A stretch of 11,658 nt of DNA from Porticoccus sp. (lineage in GTDB: Bacteria > Pseudomonadota > Gammaproteobacteria > Pseudomonadales > Porticoccaceae), in assembly GCA_023263825.1 (NCBI GenBank), contig JALQUJ010000171.1:1-11658 (forward strand), in the 5' to 3' direction. Positions 5,920 to 11,658 of this stretch are shown here, piece after piece. The notes beneath the pieces were generated by a model, which made no database searches, was not told the DNA's origin, and saw only the letters and a program-made list of their open reading frames with translations. Position 1 is the first letter of the stretch. Every line of letters begins with the position of its first letter. Made by a program: the position numbers and the translations under genes.

Positions 5920-8451
5920 ATGGCTGAAGTCACTGTAAGCGAACTTGCCAAGGTTGTCGGAGCATCCGTCGACCGCCTGCTGAGCCAAATGCGCGAAGCT
6001 GGTCTGTCGCATGATGCTGCTGATGCACCGGTTAGCGATGAAGAAAAACAAAAGTTGCTGGCGTATTTAAAAAGCCTGCATGGTGAAAAAGCACGCGAGC
6101 CAAAACAAATTACGCTGAAGCGTAAAACTGTCAGTACACTAAAAACAGGTGCTGGACGAAAAACTGTCAATGTTGAAGTACGGAAAAAACGTACTTACGT
6201 CAAGCGCAACCCTGAGGAACAGGTAAGCCAGGCGGATATTGAGCAGCCAGTAGAATCAGCAGCGATAACTGATGTGTCATCTGATCGTACTGATGATGTT
6301 GAAGCCAAGCGACAAGCTGCCATCGAAACACGAAGAAAAGCAGAAGATGAAACTAAGCGTAAAGCAGAAGAAGAACAGAAGCAAAAAGTAGAAGATGAGC
6401 AGCAAGCACCGATAGATCCATCTGCCATTCCCGTTGATGTTCCTGTGGAGCCTAGCAAGTATGTTAAAAAACATGTGAAGTCGGACGATGATGCGGCCAT
6501 TGATGCAGAAGATGTTCCTAAAAAGCCGAAGAAGCGTGGAGCTATTAAAGAGCCCAAGCGGAAAAATGAAGATCTATTGCAGGCGGTGGTTGATGAAGCA
6601 GAAGAAGAGAAAAAGCCTCGTCTTCGCACAGCTGCTAAAGTTGCCAAAATTGAAAATAAGCACAAATTTAAGAAGCCTACAGATAAGGCAGTGTTTGATG
6701 TAGAAATTCCAGACGAAATTATTGTTAGTGATTTAGCGCAACAGATGTCGGTTAAGGCAGCTGTTGTGATTAAAGGACTAATGAAGCTGGGCACCATGGC
6801 ATCAATTAATCAGGCTATTGATCAAGATACTGCCACCCTAGTCGTCGAAGAATTAGGTCATAACCCAACTCCTGTTACAGGTGAAGAGGTTGAGCAAAGC
6901 CTGATAGATGCACTTCAAGCTAATATAGAAGAAGCATTGGAGCCTCGCGCGCCCGTTGTTACTGTGATGGGCCACGTTGACCATGGTAAAACATCGTTGT
7001 TGGATTATATTCGTGAGAGTCGCGTAGCCTCTGGTGAAGCAGGTGGTATTACTCAGCACATAGGTGCTTATCACGTTGATACGCCTAAGGGCATGGTCAC
7101 CTTCCTTGATACACCTGGACACGCAGCATTTACTGCAATGCGTGCCCGCGGAGCTCAAAGTACCGATGTTGTTATTTTGGTTGTTGCAGCTGATGATGGT
7201 GTGATGCCTCAAACGGAAGAAGCGATTCAGCATTCCCGTGCTGCAGGTGTTCCCCTTGTTGTTGCCATTAACAAAATTGATAAGGAAGCAGCAGACCCCG
7301 AGCGTGTCATTACTGAATTATCTGCTAAAGAGGTCATTCCTGAAGAATGGGGTGGTGATACACAGTTTGTGAAAGTATCAGCTCATACTGGTGAGGGTGT
7401 GGATGATTTACTTGAAGCTGTATTGTTGCAGGCCGAATTATTAGAGCTGCAAGCGCCAAGTAATGTACCAGGCAAGGGCGTTATTGTTGAGTCCAGGTTA
7501 GAGAAAGGTCGTGGTACTGTAGCGACAGCACTGGTTCAAGCGGGTACTTTGCGTAAAGGCGACTTGGTTTTGGCTGGTGAAAGCGTTGGCCGTATCCGCG
7601 CAATGAATGATGAAGCTGGACGACCTACACCAGAAGCCGGCCCTTCTATTCCGGTAGAAATCCTTGGGCTGGATGTTCCTCCTGCAGCAGGTGAAGAATT
7701 CCTGGTTGTTGAAGATGAGCGCAAGGCCAGAGAGTTGGCAGAGCTACGCCAAAATAAAGCGCGCCAGGAAAAAGTTTTACGCCAGCAGGCGGCAAAACTG
7801 GAAAATATGTTTGCTACTTTTGAAGGCAGTGAAGAGAAAGGTAAGTTACCAGTACTGATTAAAGCAGATGTTCGTGGCTCCCTTGAGGCAATCTTGGCTT
7901 CCATGGCAGACATAGGCAATGAAGAAGTTGAGGTTGAAGTTATTGGCTCGGGTGTCGGCGGCATTAACGAGTCTGATATTAATCTGGCTATGACATCGGG
8001 TGCTGCAGTTATTGGCTTTAATGTTCGTGCTGATGCTTCTGCTCGTCGTATAGCGCAAGATGAAGAGGTTGATCTTCGTTACTACAGTGTGATCTATAAC
8101 GTTCTCGATGATGTGAAGCAGGCACTGAGTGGCTTGTTGGCACCGGAGAAAAGAGAAGAAATCGTTGGTATTGCTGAAGTGCGGGATGTATTCCGTTCGC
8201 CGAAGTTTGGTGCCATTGCCGGTTGTATGGTGATTGAAGGCACTGTTTACCGCAATAAGCCTATTCGGGTTCTTCGCGATAACGTTGTTATTTATGAGGG
8301 TGAGTTGGAATCACTGCGTCGCTTTAAAGATGATGCCAATGAAGTGCGGAATGGCATGGAATGTGGTATCGGCGTGAAAGATTACAACGATGTCAAAGCT
8401 GGAGACCAAATTGAGGTCTACGATATAAAAGAATTGGCTCGTCAGCTGTAA
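5920..8451 (+). CDS. infB: Translation initiation factor IF-2
   Basis: 843 residues. IF2 is the GTPase that brings fMet-tRNA to the 30S P site and promotes 50S joining. Domains: a first IF2_N module (1-52, VSELAKVVGASVDRLLSQM); a long charged linker with a Glu/Lys/Arg-rich helix (about 128-160) and basic patches; a second IF2_N module (about 258-315); a G domain with G1 GHVDHGKT (351-358), G3 DTPGH (397-401), G4 NKID (451-454) and G5 SAHTG (487-491); then beta-barrel domain II, domain III and the C-terminal fMet-binding barrel. All nucleotide-binding residues are present. The ribosome-binding site GAGGAA (5909-5914) precedes the ATG by 5 bases. E. coli makes shorter IF2 forms from internal starts; I see no clearly good internal start here. 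The initiator tRNA it carries is encoded at the head of the same operon. Confidence 0.98.
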   Translation: MAEVTVSELAKVVGASVDRLLSQMREAGLSHDAADAPVSDEEKQKLLAYLKSLHGEKAREPKQITLKRKTVSTLKTGAGRKTVNVEVRKKRTYVKRNPEEQVSQADIEQPVESAAITDVSSDRTDDVEAKRQAAIETRRKAEDETKRKAEEEQKQKVEDEQQAPIDPSAIPVDVPVEPSKYVKKHVKSDDDAAIDAEDVPKKPKKRGAIKEPKRKNEDLLQAVVDEAEEEKKPRLRTAAKVAKIENKHKFKKPTDKAVFDVEIPDEIIVSDLAQQMSVKAAVVIKGLMKLGTMASINQAIDQDTATLVVEELGHNPTPVTGEEVEQSLIDALQANIEEALEPRAPVVTVMGHVDHGKTSLLDYIRESRVASGEAGGITQHIGAYHVDTPKGMVTFLDTPGHAAFTAMRARGAQSTDVVILVVAADDGVMPQTEEAIQHSRAAGVPLVVAINKIDKEAADPERVITELSAKEVIPEEWGGDTQFVKVSAHTGEGVDDLLEAVLLQAELLELQAPSNVPGKGVIVESRLEKGRGTVATALVQAGTLRKGDLVLAGESVGRIRAMNDEAGRPTPEAGPSIPVEILGLDVPPAAGEEFLVVEDERKARELAELRQNKARQEKVLRQQAAKLENMFATFEGSEEKGKLPVLIKADVRGSLEAILASMADIGNEEVEVEVIGSGVGGINESDINLAMTSGAAVIGFNVRADASARRIAQDEEVDLRYYSVIYNVLDDVKQALSGLLAPEKREEIVGIAEVRDVFRSPKFGAIAGCMVIEGTVYRNKPIRVLRDNVVIYEGELESLRRFKDDANEVRNGMECGIGVKDYNDVKAGDQIEVYDIKELARQL

Positions 8452-8469
8452 CGTTTGATTCAGATGTAA

Positions 8470-8511
8470 ATGACCTTCGAACCAGAGCTGCTTGCACGAG
8501 TAAAAGATTAA
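8470..8511 (+). other. Possible 13-residue upstream ORF ending one base before rbfA
   Basis: ATG (8470) to TAA (8509-8511) encodes MTFEPELLARVKD. Its stop is one base before the rbfA ATG. rbfA has no good ribosome-binding site, so termination-reinitiation on this short ORF could feed rbfA. The short ORF itself also lacks an obvious ribosome-binding site, so chance is quite possible. Confidence 0.2.
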
Positions 8512-8512
8512 G

Positions 8513-8953
8513 ATGCCTAGAGAATTTACCCGTAAAGACAGGGTGTCCGATGCACTCCAGCGTGAGTTAGCAGAGCTGATTCGAGAAGAAGTGCGTGACC
8601 CACGCTTGGCATTGGCCAATATTACTGCAGTTGAAGCCAATCGTGATCTGGCTCACGCTAAAGTGTATGTCACTTTTGTAGGTACCACCTCTGAAGAGGT
8701 GGGTGCTCAGGCAATAGAAGTCTTAAATGGTGCGGCAGGTTTTTTGCGTTCAAGAATAGCGAAACGTATGCAAATGCGGACGACACCAAAGTTACGCTTT
8801 ATCTATGATCACAGTGGTACGAGAGGGCAAGACCTCTCGGCACTGATTGAATATGTGGTGCACAGCGATAAGATGCGCCAGGCAGAATCGGATAGTTCTG
8901 GTAGTAGTTCTAGTAATAGTTCCAGTAGCAGTACCAATTCTGAGGAAGATTGA
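8513..8953 (+). CDS. rbfA: 30S ribosome-binding factor A
   Basis: 146 residues. RbfA is a single KH-type protein that binds immature 30S subunits near helix 1 of 16S rRNA; in E. coli it is needed for cold growth. EVRDPRLALANITAVE (26-41), HAKVYVTF (48-55), the AAG kink segment with LRSRIAKRM (78-86) and TPKLRFIYDHS (91-101) are standard. The C-terminus is unusual: residues 126-143 are nearly all Ser with a few Asn, Gly and Thr, ending in an acidic SEED, encoded mostly by repeated AGT/AGC-type codons. This disordered tail is longer than in E. coli RbfA (133 residues). The ATG has no strong ribosome-binding site; 61 bases separate it from infB, so translational coupling is possible. truB begins 3 bases after its stop. 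Confidence 0.96.
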   Translation: MPREFTRKDRVSDALQRELAELIREEVRDPRLALANITAVEANRDLAHAKVYVTFVGTTSEEVGAQAIEVLNGAAGFLRSRIAKRMQMRTTPKLRFIYDHSGTRGQDLSALIEYVVHSDKMRQAESDSSGSSSSNSSSSSTNSEED

Positions 8954-8956
8954 GCT

Positions 8957-9892
8957 TTGGGTCGACGCCGTATAGGCAGGCCGGTTAACGGTATTCTGCT
9001 ATTAAATAAACCGTTGGGTATGTCCTCAAATGGGGCTCTGCAAAAAGTTAGATATTTATTCTCGGCTGCGAAAGCCGGGCATACGGGAAGTTTAGATCCG
9101 CTGGCATCGGGTGTTTTGCCTATTTGTTTGGGTGAAGCAACTAAATTTACCCAGTTTTTATTGGATGCTGATAAGCGCTACCGAGCAACGTTTAAGTTTG
9201 GTATGGCGACAGCCAGTGGAGACGCTGATGGTGAAGTTGTTAGTGAGCTGGGCGCTGAAGGGCTGACACAAAAGCAAGTAGAAAGTGTGTTGCCGGACTT
9301 TCGTGGTGATATTGAACAAGTGCCGTCCATGTATTCGGCATTGAAGCATCAGGGGCAGCCACTGTATAAGTTGGCTCGAAAGGGTGTAGAAATCGAGCGT
9401 AAAGCCCGGCCGGTAACTATTTATTCTTTGGATATGATGCATTTTCGTCCGGGGCAGCTTGCTGAGGCGGATTTGGAAATCCACTGTAGTAAAGGTACTT
9501 ATGTCCGTACCTTGGCTGAAGATATTGGGCAGCAGCTTGGCTGTGGTGCCTATGTTTCCAGGTTGCATCGCAGTGCAGCGGGCCCATTTGATGAGCTGGA
9601 GACTGTGACGTTGGAGCAGCTGGTAGAGTTGCGTGAACAACAGGGTGTAGAGGCTTTGGACTCTTTGTTGAAGCCAATGGATGCAGGTATTCAGCACATG
9701 ATGTCAGTAGAATTGTCAGAAGATATGGCGTTTTACTTCTGTCAGGGGCAGCCAATGATGGTGCCTCAGGCCTATCGCGAAGGCGAAGAAGGCGATATAG
9801 TGCGCGTCTTTGAAACCGACGGCCCGTTTTTGGGGGTTGGTGAAGTGACCGATGATGGTCGTGTAGCACCAAAACGCTTGGTTGTGATATAG
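8957..9892 (+). CDS. truB: tRNA pseudouridine(55) synthase TruB
   Basis: 311 residues. TruB converts U55 in the T-loop of most tRNAs to pseudouridine and also acts as an RNA chaperone. The catalytic motif is GHTGSLDPLASGVLP, with nucleophile Asp47. GEATKFTQFLLDADKRYRAT follows, then YSALKHQGQPLY and the CSKGTYVRTLAEDIGQ block. The last 60 or so residues form the PUA-like domain. The start is a TTG at 8957, just after the rbfA stop; its ribosome-binding site GAGGAAG (8942-8948) lies inside the end of rbfA, so the two are tightly coupled. The N-terminus MGRRRIGRPVNGILLLNKP matches known TruB proteins, and no ATG or GTG is available earlier. rpsO follows after 105 bases. Confidence 0.97.
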   Translation: MGRRRIGRPVNGILLLNKPLGMSSNGALQKVRYLFSAAKAGHTGSLDPLASGVLPICLGEATKFTQFLLDADKRYRATFKFGMATASGDADGEVVSELGAEGLTQKQVESVLPDFRGDIEQVPSMYSALKHQGQPLYKLARKGVEIERKARPVTIYSLDMMHFRPGQLAEADLEIHCSKGTYVRTLAEDIGQQLGCGAYVSRLHRSAAGPFDELETVTLEQLVELREQQGVEALDSLLKPMDAGIQHMMSVELSEDMAFYFCQGQPMMVPQAYREGEEGDIVRVFETDGPFLGVGEVTDDGRVAPKRLVVI

Positions 9893-9947
9893 AGTTTTGT
9901 GGCTAGATAAAAGAAAGCGTATTCAAATTTTTATTAGGGTGTCTGTA

Positions 9948-9990
9948 AATATGCGCGGGCATCCCGGACCTTAACCCGCATATTGGAGAA
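9948..9990 (+). promoter_or_regulatory. Structured rpsO leader, candidate S15 autoregulatory site
   Basis: AATATGC (9948-9954) and GGG (9957-9959), with a 2-base bulge, pair with CCC (9975-9977) and GCATATT (9978-9984). This makes a 10-bp stem whose right arm ends directly at the ribosome-binding site GGAGAA (9985-9990). A competing small hairpin, CGGG (9956-9959) with CCCG (9963-9966), uses part of the same strand. Two exclusive folds beside the ribosome-binding site fit control by S15, which represses its own mRNA in E. coli through a leader structure. Binding is inference. Confidence 0.5.
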
Positions 9991-9997
9991 ATAAACG

Positions 9998-10264
9998 ATG
10001 TTAACTGCAGTTGAAAAAGAAGCGATCGTTAAAGATAACGCTCAATCGGAAGGCGATACTGGTTCACCAGAAGTTCAGGTGGCCTTGCTAACCGCTAACA
10101 TTAACAAACTACAAGGTCATTTCGGTGACCACAAAAAGGATCACCACTCACGTCGTGGTTTGATTCGGATGGTAAACCAGCGTAGAAAATTGTTGGATTA
10201 CTTGAAGAGTAAAGATGCAAGTCGCTATACACAGCTTATTGCCAAGCTTGGCCTGCGTCGTTAA
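9998..10264 (+). CDS. rpsO: 30S ribosomal protein S15
   Basis: 88 residues, full length. S15 is a primary binder of the central domain of 16S rRNA at the helix 20/21/22 junction and also forms a bridge to the 50S subunit. TGSPEVQVALLT (21-32), HFGDHKKDHHSRRGL (41-55), QRRKLLDYLK (61-70) and the end IAKLGLRR are the family signature. The ATG is 7 bases after GGAGAA. It lies between truB and pnp, the usual proteobacterial order, and has a structured leader and a following hairpin that probably terminates part of the transcripts. Confidence 0.98.
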   Translation: MLTAVEKEAIVKDNAQSEGDTGSPEVQVALLTANINKLQGHFGDHKKDHHSRRGLIRMVNQRRKLLDYLKSKDASRYTQLIAKLGLRR

Positions 10265-10275
10265 GCATATCATTG

Positions 10276-10306
10276 ACGGCTCCTTCGGGAGCCGTTGTTG
10301 ATTATT
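10276..10306 (+). terminator. Hairpin terminator after rpsO
   Basis: ACGGCTCC (10276-10283) pairs with GGAGCCGT (10288-10295) around a UUCG tetraloop, a very stable stem. The tail TGTTGATTATT is only moderately U-rich, so it likely ends some transcripts, protects the rpsO 3' end and lets others run into pnp. Confidence 0.65.
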
Positions 10307-10510
10307 GAGAGTTGATTGTTGCTCTATAAAAATTATTTTATAGACGTAACTTTATAGAAATAACTGAGGCCAGATAGAGTGCTTGCACACTTTGGCTGAT
10401 CGAGTTTCCCATAACTATCTATAAAAGGTGGTTATAGGTAACCCGAGCAGCTGATGCCGGTGTCTGTTTTGAGCTTCAGATTAAATAAATAATCTGAATA
10501 GGATATATAT
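10300..10510 (+). promoter_or_regulatory. Long structured pnp leader
   Basis: This stretch of about 210 bases has no gene but several hairpins. CTATAAAA (10324-10331) pairs with TTTTATAG (10336-10343). ATAAC and GTTAT arms pair around 10413-10437. TTCAGATT (10475-10482) pairs with AATCTGAA (10491-10498), which ends two bases before AGGA. In E. coli, the pnp leader is cut by RNase III in a stem, after which PNPase destabilises its own mRNA. The same logic is likely, but the cleavage stem cannot be fixed by eye. Confidence 0.5.
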
Positions 10511-11658
10511 ATGAACCCTGTAACAAAAACATTCCAATATGGTAACCATACTGTGACTCTGGAAACTGGTCGTATCGCACGTCAGGCCACGGGCTCAGTA
10601 TTGTGCTCTATGGATAAAACTTCTGTACTTTGTACCGTGGTTGCTGCCAAAGATATGAGAGAAGGTCAGGACTTCTTCCCTCTTGGCGTACATTACATTG
10701 AAAAGTCTTACGCTGCGGGAAAAATCCCAGGTGGTTACCTTAAGCGTGAAGCACGCCCTAGCGAGAAAGAAACACTAACTTCGCGTTTGATCGACCGCCC
10801 CATTCGTCCACTGTTCCCCGATGGCTTTAAGAATGAAGTCCAGGTGGTTTGTACGGTAATGTCTGCAGAAAAAGATGTAGATCCAGATATTGCTGCCATG
10901 ATCGGTGCATCTGCTGCATTGTCTATTTCTGGTGTACCGTTTAACGGCCCTGTTGGTGGTGCTCGTGTTGGTTACAGTGCTGAAAAAGGCTATATGCTGA
11001 ACCCTCTGTATTCTGAGTTGGCTGATTCCCAGCTTGATATGGTTGTCGCTGGTACGACAGACGCTGTACTGATGGTGGAGTCTGAAGCCAGCGAATTGCC
11101 TGAAGATATCATGTTGGGTGCAGTGCTTTATGCACACCAGGAACTACAAGCAGTTATTCAAGTAATCGATGAACTGGCTAAGGAAGTTGGCAAGCCTCGT
11201 TGGGATTGGCAAGCCGCGCCAGAAAATACATTACTTGCGGAGTCCTTAAAGGCCAAGGTTGGCGAAGGCCTGGACAACGCCTACCGTACCATTGATAAGC
11301 AAGAGCGTGTAGCGCAGTTGGAAAGTCTCCGTAACGAAGCGCTGACACTGGCTGACGATGAAGCAGGTATCAGCGAAGAAGATGTTCGCGATGCTTTTAA
11401 AAAGCTGGAAAAGAAAATTGTTCGTGGTCGAATCATTCGTGGTGAGCCACGTATTGATGGCCGTGATAGTAAAACCGTTCGTGCCATTGATGTTGAAGTG
11501 GGTATATTACCAAAAGCACACGGTACTGCACTGTTTACCCGTGGTGAAACCCAGGCGATTGTTGCGGCAACTCTGGGATCTATGCGTGATGCGCAGATTA
11601 TTGATGCCCTTGAAGGTAAACGTGATGACCCCTTCATGTTGCATTATAACTTCCCTCC
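10511..11658 (+). CDS. pnp: Polyribonucleotide nucleotidyltransferase (PNPase), 3'-truncated by window
   Basis: The first 382 codons are open to the window end; the full protein is about 700 residues. PNPase is a trimeric phosphorolytic 3'-5' exoribonuclease, often in the degradosome with RNase E. The start MNPVTKTFQYGNHTVTLETG is at an ATG 7 bases after AGGA (10500-10503). Visible parts: first RNase PH domain (about 1-210) with SRLIDRPIRPLFP (91-103); an alpha-helical linker with GKPRWDWQ; and the beginning of the second, catalytic RNase PH domain with PRIDGRD (313-319) and FTRGETQA (342-349). The KH and S1 RNA-binding domains lie beyond the window. Residues 76-79 are YLKR where E. coli has the FFRR channel loop that grips RNA; the basic residues are kept. 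It sits downstream of rpsO, as usual. Confidence 0.98.
   Translation, partial: MNPVTKTFQYGNHTVTLETGRIARQATGSVLCSMDKTSVLCTVVAAKDMREGQDFFPLGVHYIEKSYAAGKIPGGYLKREARPSEKETLTSRLIDRPIRPLFPDGFKNEVQVVCTVMSAEKDVDPDIAAMIGASAALSISGVPFNGPVGGARVGYSAEKGYMLNPLYSELADSQLDMVVAGTTDAVLMVESEASELPEDIMLGAVLYAHQELQAVIQVIDELAKEVGKPRWDWQAAPENTLLAESLKAKVGEGLDNAYRTIDKQERVAQLESLRNEALTLADDEAGISEEDVRDAFKKLEKKIVRGRIIRGEPRIDGRDSKTVRAIDVEVGILPKAHGTALFTRGETQAIVAATLGSMRDAQIIDALEGKRDDPFMLHYNFP

Noticed and set aside
6773..6783. Internal IF2 start at ATG 6781 with AAGGA upstream
   Set aside because: Spacing from AAGGA is only about three bases and the start would fall inside the second IF2_N module, unlike the known shorter IF2 forms.
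6195..6797. 200-residue Ser/Thr-rich minus-strand ORF inside infB
   Set aside because: It is the reverse reading of the charged IF2 linker (codons for Glu, Lys and Ala read back as Ser, Phe and Leu codons), with no own signals; infB is certain here.

Overview
The window is a bacterial chromosome segment, almost certainly from a gammaproteobacterium. Its backbone is the translation/RNA-metabolism operon in the order tRNA-fMet(CAU) - rimP - nusA - infB - rbfA - truB - rpsO - pnp. The proteins read like pseudomonad or cellvibrionad-type (marine) relatives: NusA carries the two C-terminal acidic repeats typical of the group, and RimP and PNPase resemble the Pseudomonas versions as I remember them. 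Base composition looks moderate. I cannot fix the genus by eye.

Layout. 1-137 holds the C-terminus of a short-chain dehydrogenase/reductase. 265-711 is a small DUF3429-type membrane protein and 734-1744 a renalase-like FAD oxidoreductase; these three lie head-to-tail and look like one accessory operon. 1855-2937, on the minus strand, is a 360-residue single-span membrane-anchored protein that I do not recognise. 2938-3476 has no convincing protein gene, but contains an imperfect tandem repeat, a possible promoter and two hairpins ending in a U tract that together could be a small RNA. 3477-3505 is a near-consensus sigma-70 promoter with a GC-rich discriminator. It drives a structured leader and the initiator tRNA gene (3641-3717). 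Two intrinsic terminators (3775-3799 and 3827-3850) follow before rimP, so rimP onward should be expressed largely by read-through.

How the genes work together. The tRNA gene makes the initiator tRNA and infB makes IF2, the GTPase that delivers it to the 30S subunit. RimP and RbfA mature the 30S subunit, and S15 (rpsO) is an early-assembling 30S protein. TruB makes pseudouridine 55 in tRNAs. NusA controls pausing, termination and antitermination, and could act on the terminators in its own leader. PNPase (pnp, cut by the window end) degrades RNA. The rpsO and pnp leaders are strongly structured, as expected for genes whose products are known in E. coli to control their own expression after transcription.

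I see no clear new multi-gene system. The points most worth a second look are the candidate small RNA at 3247-3370, the orphan membrane-anchored protein, the tandem terminators with a boxA-like core upstream of the nusA operon, the U1-U72 mismatch in the initiator tRNA, and the rpsO leader.
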